From assembly GCA_030704615.1 (NCBI GenBank), contig CM060731.1, positions 58,816,756-58,880,755 of the forward strand: a stretch of 64,000 nucleotides of DNA. The letters are read 5' to 3'. Origin of the DNA: Takakia lepidozioides (taxonomy: Eukaryota > Streptophyta > Takakiopsida > Takakiales > Takakiaceae). Positions 45,801-56,579 of the stretch are shown here, one piece after another (the first letter of the stretch is position 1; each line of letters begins with the position of its first letter). Position numbers and translations under genes: made by a program. A model generated the notes under the pieces. That model saw only the letters and a list, made by a program, of their open reading frames with translations. It did no database searches and was not told where the DNA came from.

Positions 45801-48800
45801 CAGCGCCCGGTTCTTGTTTTGCAATTGGGCGAAGTCGTCTCTCATGTCTCTTACAACAATCTCTGTTCCAGTAAATGCCACATAATTACCCGCCTCTGTA
45901 CTAATTATTTCCTTGGTAGGCAGCTCTCCTTTTCCCTTGCTAGGTGTCGAGGCAGTTGGATCCTTGTGAAGATCTGGAACCCACTTTTCTGCATAGCGAG
46001 TTATAGCTTCACCCACCAGACTGTAAGACATGCCCTTAACTTTGATTGCAGTGATGACCTTGCTGAATGCATCAAAGCCTAAGTTGCAGACATCTTCGAT
46101 CCACCAGTCATGAGGTATGTGCTGAGCAACTGCAGTGCTCTTGATTCCTTCCCAAAGGCCTGCTGTGCTGCCATTGCTGGAAAATGACCACCGAATTCCA
46201 TGTGGATCTGTACACGCTTTCCAGGCAACTGATTCGCTACACCTTCTCACAATCTGGAGCTTCTCAGCCCAGGGTGCAAGACGCTGGCAAGTCTGCAAGA
46301 CAGTGATGGAATCCTTCCAAGAGGCTAAAACTACTAAGCTCAAATAGTTCTCTGTCTTGGACACCAGGTTCCCTTCTTCAAGATGCTCTGTCATCTCAAG
46401 ATACTCTGCCGCGCAACGAAGAGTGGCCACATTTAATGGCATCAACTCAAGGTCCATGCCATAGCAGAACTTAGTAGCCAGTTCAAAAGCCTCAGGGCCC
46501 CCCGGCATGTCATGCAGTTTTATATGGTCTTTCTCTGTGTCGCGTGATTCAAACACCAGACGGTTCAGCCGCCCGCTCCTGGAGAGCAGAGGAAACTACG
46601 CACACACACACGAACACACGACACGGAATTTGCCATTGTCAGATGTACTCTTCACATATTAAGGAATGAAGACAGTCACAACATTATTTGGCTGGTGTGG
46701 CAATCTACATCAATGAAGAGGAGGACAAGTACCTTATGAAGATGGAAGCTCCTGTCGGCAACTTCGACCAGTAGGTCACTCTGCAGCTCTGTAGCAGCAA
46801 ACCTGTAATGAAGGCATCATTATGAGAAGAAAAAACAATTACTTCTGAATCTGGAAGGGAAGAAAAGGAGAAAAGAAAGAAAGAAAGAAAGGCACTTACG
46901 GTGTCAGCAAACCTGAAATGATGGTATCACTATGAGAGGAAAAAACTATTACTTCGGGACTTGGGAGCGAGGGAGAGAGAGAAGGAAGAAAAAAAGGCAC
47001 GTATTGTGTCAACAAACATGTAATGAAGGCATCACTATGAGAAGAAAAAAAGTACTTCTGGACCTGGGAGGGAAAGGGGGGAAGAGAAAGTAAGGGAGAA
47101 GGCACTCACTGAGTCAGCAAACCTGTAATGAAGGCATCACTATGAAAAGAAACAAATTACTTCTGAACCTGGGAGGGGAGGGAGAGAAAGAAAGGAAGAA
47201 TTAAGGCACTTATGATGTCCATTGGAGGCCCCAAGGACTCAAGCAAGCAGCCCAAGAAAAGAAAGAAATTGTACAACCTCCAGTATACAATATAGTGGCT
47301 GACCTTACTCCCCTCATGAAGCTTAGACTCCATACCACAAATAAGTTGGGTGGCCTCAGCTACATATCTACATGCCTCTTCTTCTCCTGTTAACAGTTAG
47401 AAATTCTGCCTTGATGCAAAATATCAATATACAAGATTGCAGCCTGCCACGTGATCCATGTTTTACTCATACATCCCAATAGTGGCAGTATGAAGACCCA
47501 ATGTGCAGGGGCGAGATGGCCGCAAGTGCATATGGGAACCATCTATGCTAACTGGGAAGACTTCCTCTTACAAAAATTGCCTGTGCAAATCTTACTCTGC
47601 TGCTACTTCATGATCTCTTGTATATTTGGCACCTGTTGGACAATGGTAGGCAACATTCCAATGGCCACTGCGGAACAAGGACAGGAAGAACGAATGTTTG
47701 ATATGGAATCTTGCACCTAATCTCAACAGGGAACCTCCAAACTTTGAAAAATTGCCAGCAGGTAGGCTGCACTTGCATGAATTTGTGACGACCAACTTCA
47801 TGCATGTTGTTTCACCTAACAGTCCTATATGCTACTGAAGCTCAAGAGTTCAACAAAAGTCAATCATGTTCAAAGAATAGGAGGGGATAAAGTTGGCTGC
47901 AGAGATAATTTCCAGAGTAGGGCCTGTTTACACACAGTGAATATGACATCTGACTTGTATATACTTTTGTGGCCTTGAGCTGGTCCACCGCTTTGGCCTC
48001 TACTTGTAATCACATGTAGCACTCGCCGAAGCGGATTTCATTTAACTCGCGAGTAAGAGGAAGAACACTTCACAATTGGACAAGAGAGAGGTGAAAGCAT
48101 ACCAAGTTTGGCTCTTTGATTGAACACCATTGGCCTTCAACTCCGTCTTCTGAAGGCTCATTTGACCCCTGTTACTGTGCTCCTCTCTGTCATAGCTCCT
48201 CCGATGGCTCCTAGTACTGCGGTTTTCAAGGGGACTCTGATGGTTGCTGTGTCGGCTTCCGTTACTGTGTTCCTCTTTCTCTTCGCTAATGCGATTACCG
48301 TGACTATTCTTTCCGGGACTGCAATGGCTCTTGCGGTATCTTCGGTCACTTAGATCTTCTCTCTCATGGCTAGTGTACTGGATCCCGTTACTGTGCTTTC
48401 CGGGACTGTGATGACTCCCGTTACTGTGCTTTTGGGACTTGTGAACACTTCCATTACCGTGCTCTTGTCTTCCATTGATCCTGTGGTGGGGTCTGTCACA
48501 ATGATCTTCTCTCTCGTGATTAGTGCGGTAGCCCCCAGGATTTTGGTTATCGGGACTGTAACGGCTCCTGTGGTGGCTCCAATTGCTGTGCTGATCTTCA
48601 CTGTCATAGCTAGTCTGCTGAACCCCATTACTGCGCTGCCCGGCACCCCCACCTTCACTACTATGCTCTCCTCTCCCATGGCTGGTATGAATACTCCCGT
48701 TAATGGGCTCTCCCCCACACTGTTTTTCGGGGCTCTCTGACTTGACAGGTTTGGCTTTCGATACAGGACTGTACCTCGCAGCATTGAAATGCGCATGGCT

Positions 48801-48851
48801 AGTCAAGACCCCCTCCCCCGTGGTCGGCATCGACATTGGTTTCACGACCAT
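39888..48851 (-). CDS. NPH3/RPT2-like BTB protein with repeat-rich N-terminal extension
   Basis: Seven GT-AG exons, all in frame: 48851-48103, 46802-46733, 46595-45549, 45079-44816, 41242-41114, 40846-40562, 40148-39888 (934 residues). Exon 1 encodes 249 residues rich in Ser, His, Asn and Gly, with imperfect EHSNGS-type repeats. The BTB domain starts at [20 protein letters not shown] and continues with [20 protein letters not shown]. The NPH3 domain contains [99 protein letters not shown] and [16 protein letters not shown] coiled coil ([19 protein letters not shown]) and a Ser/Thr/His-rich tail end the protein. NPH3-family proteins act as CUL3 substrate adaptors and phototropin/auxin-transport signalling partners at the plasma membrane. 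Typical members have 550-750 residues, so the extension is the oddity. Intron 4 (3.57 kb) houses two LINE copies. Confidence 0.9.
41460..44086 (-). mobile_element. LINE (non-LTR retrotransposon), 5'-truncated, with 16-bp target-site duplication
   Basis: The body 41476-44070 is flanked by CCATGGAGTAAGAGAT at 41460-41475 and 44071-44086. Minus-strand coding, in order: [20 protein letters not shown], the RT core ([49 protein letters not shown] as the FADD box), [18 protein letters not shown], and a zinc-knuckle-like [20 protein letters not shown]. The C-terminus is [11 protein letters not shown]. Frames shift near 43.35, 42.95 and 42.65 kb, so the copy is inactive. It carries no upstream endonuclease and is thus 5'-truncated. 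It lies in the same orientation as the host NPH3 gene, in intron 4. Confidence 0.9.
44087..44401 (-). mobile_element. Older LINE 3' fragment, target of the nested LINE
   Basis: A second copy of the same LINE 3' end (minus-strand [31 protein letters not shown]). It starts at TGTACTCATAAGACGTTG and is truncated at about 44401 in GA-rich sequence. The larger LINE inserted directly beside its 3' terminus. Confidence 0.85.
46797..47215 (-). repeat. Tandem array copying the NPH3 exon-2 3' splice site
   Basis: Four units of ~104-110 bp. On the minus strand each contains a CATTACAG|GTTTGCTG-like acceptor; the one nearest the gene body (46802) is the true exon-2 border. Units at 46912 and 47122 have an intact AG acceptor, exactly 13 nt (GTTTGCTGACACC or GTTTGCTGACTCA), then a donor (GTAAGTG or GTGAGTG). 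The third unit (~47018) has a mutated CATG in place of CAG. GA-rich spacers separate units. Confidence 0.8.
48130..48660 (-). repeat. Imperfect short repeats in NPH3 exon 1
   Basis: The minus strand encodes recurring motifs such as [38 protein letters not shown] and [13 protein letters not shown] periodicity is irregular (roughly 30-60 bp), with GTTACTGTGCT-like cores. The frame stays open throughout exon 1, which argues for selection on the protein. Confidence 0.7.
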
Positions 48852-51844
48852 TGCTTACTTCCTACGAACTTTTGAAGTGACATGCTCGATTTTCCAGAGT
48901 TCCTTGGATCATCCCTTCCAATGCGAGTGAGCCCCAAGGCTGTTACCGTGTTCAGTCAGTGATAGCTCTCCAGAAGTACAACCTCCGCCTTCCAAACTCT
49001 CCAAGTTCTCCGCTCTCTAATTGCTACTTTTTCCTCGACTGTTCAAAGGGCCCGGTGAATTGTTAGTATGATTTTGCAAGTGCAGTGAATACAAAGATTG
49101 CAATGAGCTAACCCATGGTGAAATTTTCAAGCTATCGCTAATGCGTCCCACCCATATCTTCTCCCCATACTCTGAGAATCAGTTGAGCTTGACTGGTCTG
49201 ACACTCGGTTAGAGCTGTACAGCAAAACGCTGTAGTTGGAAGACGAGAAGTCTATGTGATCGCTCAGCGTCACATCCACAATCACAGCCACAATTCTCCA
49301 ACGACTGAGGCTGAGCATCAGTCAAGGTTGGTTTACCTGTGTACCTCTCTCCCACCACCACAGATCCCCAGCCACGCGTGAACTCCACACAAGCAAAGAG
49401 TGTGACTGACTGACAATACTGGGCCCATATTCCAAGGCAGCCACCTCAAGCAAGCTTCCGACGGTGGTAATGTACAGTGGGGTCCTTGTCCCTGCTCCAG
49501 GCACTACTCTCTACATCTCCAAACTTTTCAACCCACCTTCATCACACACACACACACACACTCTCTGTCTCTCTCTCTCGCTCCCTCTCTCTCCACGTGG
49601 GTTCCCAAATGGAAGTTGGTAGCAGCCACTCGTCTGCGCAGCTAGGCACGAGTAATGGCCTGCCTCAGGCATCTGATGGACCGGATTGCCACCCACAATC
49701 CTCAAAACGAGTTCGCTCCTGGCACTTGCCAATTTTAGGCAGTTCCAATTGATTTGCTTGGGTCCACCCGTAACATCTGGCAAGAATAAAACACTGATTC
49801 TACTCCACCACCACCATGACGTCCAGTTCTGGCTACAATACTGTTGGATCTACCTGGCTTCAGCTTAGTGAAAGCATGTGGCTGAAATTCTTTGAGGCCG
49901 AAGGTGAGACGGCTAATACCAACTAGGTTTTGCATGGGGACAAATTGGAATATTTCAAATCCGATGAACTCGAAGGTGATGATGAGTCATGTGTGCAACG
50001 TTCATGCGCTAGCTACTCCATCGCTCATCGGCTGTCAGACCTCGACATGCGGGGTCGGCGTGTTTTGCTACAAATCGAATCATGGGTCTGGGAGGTGCTT
50101 GATTTCCAGGCAAGATTGTTCTCTGACCTTGTGTGTCAACTGGCCAGTAAGAACCATCTCCATGACGGCCCACATGACGTTGGCCAAAGCTGACATATAT
50201 CAGTGCGCCTCCTTCACCCATTCAAAGGGCTATGCGTCTGACGGGAGGAGGCCGTAACATTCTTATTGGAAGACTCTGCCTTTTTACTGGCTCGATGACC
50301 TAAGCTCTTCTTCTTCTGCAAATTCTCCAAAATCGTGCCACCCATGATCTAAGTAGGCTCCACAAGTCTGTAACTTGTACTCATACCTATACTTGCACTC
50401 TGTGGACAGTCTGCTGTGACTCTTCGAGGGTTTTACCTGTAGCCCTCCCTTAATGGTCAACCCGCAGTCAGCTGCATTTACTACTGGAACATTCAATCAG
50501 TAATGCACCTCACTGGAATGACTAAAAATTGGTTGATAAACCCGGATCAGTGCCTTTAACAGTTCAAAATACCCTCGTTGATGAACGAGGCGGGAAGCTG
50601 ACAGACAGTTCCACTACATACGCTCTAGGAATCATGGTGGGCGTAGTTCGCCCCGCCAGATTTTGGCATGTTCTCAGTAAGGTGGTTTGTATCATAGCTC
50701 ACTGTGACGACGCCCCTATTCTATACACACCATATAGCCCACCATATTCTATACACACTGAAAAAGTGTTGTAGACTCCTAGGGGTGGCCTGCAAAAGGT
50801 CTCATAGCACAGTCATTGGAATCCAGAACAATGAGCACTCTCTCTGACAGCCCCCACAACCTGGCTTACGTGCAGTACAACATTCATGCCAACATTCATA
50901 CCCTCCTACATACCCTTACACCTCACGACAAGGCATCACATATATCCTTCATTAAATCTTCTCACGGAATTCTCCACTTCCAATTGAAGTCCTCAATTCA
51001 TTTGAGATTGATTGTCTAAAGCTGGAGTCTCACTTGCTCTCAAGATAATAAGTATGGGAGCGAAGGTGACACCAAGTCATCAATCACGTTTGAACTTTGG
51101 AGATGAGTCCGTCACGTGAAATGTTTGTTGTGGCCCAACTCAACTTCTTCACCACTGGTTTACAGTACATAAAATGTACATACAATGCAGCCTGTCGGAA
51201 TCAGCCCAGCACTTTTAGTTCAGTTGTTACGGTAATTGGAACACACGTCTCTCAGAAAATTTGAGTGCAGGTAGTATTCATCTCACTCATTCCTCAGCAC
51301 CTTTATACCAAAGTTCCCAGCTTCATGCAAGACAGAATTCCTCATCTGACTGTCAACTTTTCTTATCAGGAAGTGTAGAGAATTCTCATATGGCTTGGTA
51401 TGTAATAAGTACAGGATTGTAATACATCCTCATCGTCACCCACCTCCTCATCATGCTAGCATCGCTCATTGATTAGCTGGGTGTCGGTGGGTTAAACACT
51501 TGCATGCAACCCATGGATTCAGTGATTGTACCCTCACAACTATGTGCTCGCAAGGTACTTGAAATGTTTGTGGATCTGCTTGTCCTCATTTCTGAGCTGC
51601 TTGATCCGCAGACTGGCAAACTTGCACGGGATTGATGGAAGAAGAAGGATGATTGTTGTGAGAGAGAGTTTTACGCAGCAGCCAGCAGGCACACAGCTAT
51701 TTACTTCCATAATTGTTGTACATGCACAGAGAACATTTCTGTGCCCTAATTACTTTCTATACCAAATCTGGCTTGGGTCATTAATTAGAACTGTGACTAG
51801 TACACATACCGATTCCTTACTAATAAACCTCATTTTTATTTTCC
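48852..51844. other. Intergenic; CA/CT microsatellite at 49.55 kb
   Basis: 5' flank of the NPH3 gene. (CA)n followed by (CT)n lies at ~49544-49592. A plus-strand patch at 49.93-50.19 kb (LSDLDMRGRRVLLQIESWVW) is open but unassigned. Confidence 0.4.
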
Positions 51845-51910
51845 TGTAAAGATGACCCCTCACACAAAATCAGGCCCCTTAATTATAGTGAGAGAAGAAA
51901 ATTACCGCTC
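51845..51910 (-). mobile_element. SINE body fragment
   Basis: CTCACACAAAATCAGGCCCC and the following TTAATTATAGTGAGAG match the body of the SINE copies at 53.49 and 54.69 kb, same orientation. The tRNA-like head is absent here. Confidence 0.6.
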
Positions 51911-51924
51911 ACACAGTACCAGGT

Positions 51925-52400
51925 TAATACCAGTGTTGGTCTGGTATTAGGTTTTTGACATACCAGACTGGTCCTGGTCCTGAAAACAAATACAATAAAC
52001 ATAAAGTAAATATAAAAAATTACATGTATGTACACATAAATTAGTATAGTACACATACCAGAGTAAATGAGGAAGAGGGGGGCGGGTACTGGTATTGTGG
52101 CTGGTGTGAGAAAACGGATACCAGCCTGGTCTGGTATGTGACCTGGTATGTAGAACTAAAAGACCAGGCTGGTCTGGTCCTTGATACCAGGGTTGATACC
52201 AGCATTGATACTCGGGTCTGATACCCAGACCAGACCAACACTGGTTGATACCAGTTGGTTTTGCAAGGTATTGTGATTTTGACCCAGTATTTAGTACCAA
52301 AATCATTCTCTTTCTGAAATACTTAGAACCGACCGGTATAAAATCTTCCCAAAAAATAAAACTTAGACCCGGCTGGTATGAGAAAATTGTAATACCAGAA
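51925..52400. repeat. Cluster of TACCAG/CTGGTA motifs with inverted symmetry
   Basis: More than twenty occurrences of CTGGT or its complement in 475 bp. ACCAGTGTTGGTCTGGTAT near 51.93 kb is mirrored by CCAGACCAACACTGGT at ~52.22 kb, so the ~300-bp core could fold back. It may be a foldback element or a local satellite. No coding potential. Confidence 0.6.
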
Positions 52401-52427
52401 GATTATACCACACCGGACAATCATCTA

Positions 52428-52475
52428 CCTGGGTGGCACAGTCGGTGCACTATCCATCAGAGCAACCAATTGGTA
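52428..52475 (-). mobile_element. SINE tRNA-like head fragment
   Basis: GGTGGCACAGTCGGTGCACT followed by ATCCATCAGAGCAACC resembles the A-box half of the SINE heads at 53.66 and 54.85 kb (GCACTATCCAACTGAGCTAC). Degenerate. Confidence 0.4.
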
Positions 52476-52687
52476 ACTCACTTTAAACTAGCGGCAAAGA
52501 GCCCGTCCCAAAGGGAGTGGGAAAATACAAGAAGTGCATTCCGTCCTACAATGTGCAGCACTACTGAAAGAAAAAGAGAAGGAAAATGAACCCAGAAACC
52601 GATGCCGATAATTTGCTTACATGTATCAGTTAATTTTTTTCAAAAAATCAGTTAGTGTCACCACATTATTATCACTGTTCGATACCA

Positions 52688-52975
52688 ACATGATTAGCAT
52701 TGCAGTTCCAGAGTACTGCGCCCAACCATGCACTTCATGCCCATGCACCGACATTTCCCATGCGAACATGATTAGCGTAGTTGGGCACAATTCCGGAGTA
52801 CTTCGCCCAACCATGCACTTCATGTCGAGAGACACCCGCATTTCCCTTGCGAACATTATTAGCATAGTGGGACAAAGTTACAGAGTACTTCCCCACGCAC
52901 CAACATTTCCCTAGCGAACATGATTTGCATAGTTGGACGCAGTTCCGGAGTACTGCACCCAACCATGCACTCATT
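52688..52975. repeat. Minisatellite, 65-87 bp units, ~3.7 copies
   Basis: Units begin ACAT(G/T)ATTAGC or ACATGATTTGC at 52688, 52766, 52853 and 52918. They share GTACT(G/T)CGCCCAACCATGCA. Unit 3 is shortened by deletion. Confidence 0.85.
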
Positions 52976-53442
52976 GTGAAACATAGCAAAGACAAAAACC
53001 CAAAACACCAAAACTCCAAACATGTCACTACGGAGTGACACCCCCCCCCCACAATCTCATATGTAGCTCTGTGTGAACAAGATTGAGTTGCAAGTGTTGG
53101 TCAGTCTACTGTTGCACTGGACGCTTTCTTCAGAGGGCCTGCCATGGTGGCTGTCAGTATGGCACTTTGCAGGCATCCAACAAAAGATGAAAAAAGGGAT
53201 GGCTCATCCTACGGAAGCGTACATTATGGTGTCTCTTCACCCCAAGGGACTATTGCCTTCCGTTGGAAAGTGGGCACAAAATGGAACTTACAACAGAGTG
53301 TAAAGTGGCAATACATGTGACTCCTGTGTCTCATTTTATTGACCCTGACTTGGGTCCTTTGTTTTTGGTGGTGTTGTAGGATCTCTTTGAAAAGTTCATT
53401 CTATTGGAGAATTGTTGACTTGGGAAATATGTTGCTTTTATC
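52976..53442. other. Intergenic, nothing recognised
   Basis: A C-run at ~53041-53050; no gene is supported. Confidence 0.4.
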
Positions 53443-53703
53443 CTTTTTTCTTTTTTTATTAAAGGGAAACACCTGGGAGCGACAGCTCACACATCAGGCC
53501 CTTTAATTATATAGTGAGAGGAGAAAATAAAATAAAATAATCTGAAGATAACCTCTTTCACAGTATGTGAAGGCTTTCGCAAGGGACACCGCCCAAGGGA
53601 AGGGGGAGAAGAGCATACCACACCTGTCCAGGTAGCAGGATTTGACCCCAGAATCATCTGGGTGGCCCTGAGTGCACTATCCAACTGAGCTACCGACTCT
53701 TGG
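53443..53703 (-). mobile_element. tRNA-derived SINE, full-length copy with target-site duplication
   Basis: On the minus strand: head GTCGGTAGCTCAGTTGGATA, B box GGGGTCAAATCCTGC, a ~130-bp body, GTCGCTCCCAGGTGTTTCCC and a T/A-rich tail. TGCTTTTATC flanks it on both sides (53433-53442 and 53704-53713). The head resembles a tRNA with the usual A/B box spacing. Confidence 0.8.
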
Positions 53704-54663
53704 TGCTTTTATCTATTCTTGATGACTGGGAAAAATGAAAACCCTAATGCATTGTATACGTAATTGTGAAGGACAAATAAACACAAAAGAAAATAATAAC
53801 AACCACAATACTTAACTTTTGGGCCAATACGCGGGCCCCACACCGCACGTTCTGGGCGTGTGCCCCTATTCTGGCGCATCCCTACCTACCCACTCTCTAA
53901 CCCATCCCCACCAACCCACTCGTCGACGCGGTTAATTTAACCCACCCCCGCCTGCCCGGACCATGAGGGGCAGCACTCCCATTACACACGTACATATATA
54001 TATATAGAGCGAGAGAGAGACCCATAAATTTGGGAATAATTTGTAGAGCGCCTTCAGTGCGCGGGTCACTCTTTATCATCAACCGAAAATTAAAATTATA
54101 AACTAAAATTAAAATTTTGCAACTAATTTACATGGTTTGCAAATTTACATGGGTTGCAGATGCATTGTAATCTCGACATCGGCATTTGTAATACCAACAA
54201 ATCCGTCACCATCACCAACATGTTTGTCGTGAAAGGAGGCCGCACGGCGAGAATGTAATTGCGACACCCGAGCAGCTGGTGATACAATCCCACACTTGTG
54301 GTGTGTAACATGGCTGTGTGGCTGCTTCAATTTTTCCTATGAATGTGGAGCGGAGATCCACATCGATGTAATTTCCTACATCCGTCAACTTTTGCAGGGC
54401 CGGATTCTTACTTGATCTCAAAATGATGAGTGATGATATGTTATGTTTATTGTGGTCAGTTTATTATTCCTACTGGACCAGTTTACTAGTATTTCGTCCC
54501 TTCTTACAATATTTCTCGTCTTCTTTTTTGTTTGAAAAAATGGTGTGTGTGCCTTATGGTGAACTGGGGGGTTTTAATTTTTTTTCCCCTAATCATTCGA
54601 GATAAAGTAATATCCAGGGCCCTGTCCCTTTTTTTCTTTTCTTTTTTCTTTTTTCCTTTTTTT
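53704..54663. other. Intergenic between two SINEs
   Basis: GC-rich patch at 53.82-53.99 kb, then (TA)n(GA)n at ~53993-54020. A minus-strand open patch at 54.42-54.21 kb (VDLRSTFIGKIEAATQPC) is unassigned. Confidence 0.35.
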
Positions 54664-54882
54664 TCCCAGGGAAACACCTGGGAGCGACAGCTCACAAATC
54701 AGGCCCCTTTGACAGAGAGAGGAGGAAATAACCTCTCAGTAACCTCGCCGTAAGGCTTTCAGATGCGACACCGCGCAGGGAAGGGGGAGAAGAGCGTACC
54801 ACACCCGTCAAGTAGCAGGATTTGACCCCAGGGTCATCCGGATGGCACTCAGTGCACTTTACCAACTGAGCTACTGACTGTT
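54664..54882 (-). mobile_element. tRNA-derived SINE copy
   Basis: Same family as 53.44-53.70 kb: minus-strand head GTCAGTAGCTCAGTTGGTAA, B box GGGGTCAAATCCTGCTAC, and 3' GTCGCTCCCAGGTGTTTCCC followed by a long mixed A/T-rich tail to ~54.62 kb. The head is closest to the tRNA consensus among the copies. Target duplication not resolved. Confidence 0.8.
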
Positions 54883-56579
54883 AATCCAAAAATAAATAAA
54901 TAAATAGAACATGCTTTTCTTTCTCTTTCTTTTTCAGATCCATGAATTCGAACCAAAAAAAAGCAGGGAATGGTCGCTGGGCCAGCAAATGGCAGGGGCC
55001 GCTCTAAGTACAAACGATATGGGATAATTCGCGCAGACTGGCCGTCGTATTATTATTATTTTTATTCCACGCTCCTCGGGCCCCGGGCTGGCGCCGCCCA
55101 CCGCACGTTCGCCGCCGTTGTACCATATATTCATCCGTCCCCTCCGCCGCCGCATTCATCCTGTTATCCACGTATTGCAGTTTCTTAAGCTAAATACCCG
55201 TAGAAAGATTCGTATGAATACTTGCAGTTTGACGGTGAGCTCCATCCTAGAGCGAGGAATGGTGGAGCTCATCACAAAGCTTTCATGGCGGCCTGCAAGT
55301 GGAGGCGATCCGAGGACGAGTGTGATTGTCCGACCTCTCCTGTAAAGCTTCTTCATGCTGCTCCTCACTCTCTTCTCTCCTCATTTAGTCTGCCGAACAT
55401 GGTGCTCCAGCCACAATGATGGTCTCAGTTTTCTATATTCACAAGAAAACTGGAGAGTGGGTGCTTGGTTTGAGATATCTGAAGTAGTTTCTGTGAAGAT
55501 TGCTGCAAGGTTTGAAACTCATGTTGACTCCCCCTGGTTGTAACGAAGTTTATGTCCTTAAGGTCCAAAGCCTTGAGAATCCACACACATAAAACTCATT
55601 TAGCACAACCAACATTGCTTGCATGACATGTGAGAACTGAGGTCAAACTGCCTGGCTGCAGCAGTGATAATGATATTGTTAGGGCATTACAGAATCAAAT
55701 CGAGAGTACACTTCATCAGAAAAAGGCACGACCTCCAGAATCTGTCACATCCACATCTTCCTTTGATTGAATGCAGAGAGAGCTACTGCAACTCTGGTGA
55801 AGAGATCTTGTGACGGACACCACCTGTCTGCTGTTTGTTAGCCTAACTCTCTCATTCAATTGGGCCACTGGCCTCTTCCATGGGCTCTACCGCTACCACC
55901 GTAAATGAAGACTTCAGACCACCGTGCCCCGTGCCCCTTAAGTATTGTTCTGATCAGCAAGGTTCTGCCACAACACAGAGATAATCTTCAGTTTTACGTT
56001 AGAGCCGCCTTGATCCCCAGGCATGCCAATTCAGCTGCCAAGGTGGACCCGTCATGGTTTCCTGGCACAAGGACTCTCGTGCCGATGATAACCTCTGGCT
56101 TTGCCTCTACACATTTACAGCTTTGACAATAAGATTCTGCCATCTGGTACACATTTTTGCAGTCCGTTTGCTTATAATGACATTTTACTTGCAGGTTTGC
56201 ACAATCTGTGTGCAGAGTTTAGGATTTTGTGAAGGTAAGTTATTTTTCTTCGGAACCCTTCCTCGAGCAGAGCTTTCAGATAAGTATCCTTCTAAATCAA
56301 AATCTGTAGATTGCTGCAGTCCAGTCGCTCCATTGCCCGTGGTGATACTAAGTATCACTAATGCAAACAGTTCACCCATGATGTCATGTACTTTCAAGAT
56401 TATCAGTAGTAGCATTTCCGCCTGAGCTAGCTCGTCCAGAACTGGGAGCTGGACCCATGACAAATGGACATGTCTGCTGAACTTACTACTAAATACCACA
56501 GCTGGTGGTTGAGGATTTCAGGATCATAAGACGAGTGGGAAAAGAAGTTTTGCCTTCTTTGTATCTCATGAATCTAACA
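54883..56579. other. Intergenic, no gene called
   Basis: (AAAT)n follows the SINE at 54.89 kb. The short frames at 55.22-55.42 kb and 56.19-56.50 kb (minus) show no family signature. Confidence 0.4.

Noticed and set aside
54145-54421. Minus-strand frame with IEAATQPC
   Set aside because: Three overlapping frames of similar quality and no known motif; could be eroded coding sequence, but unsupported.
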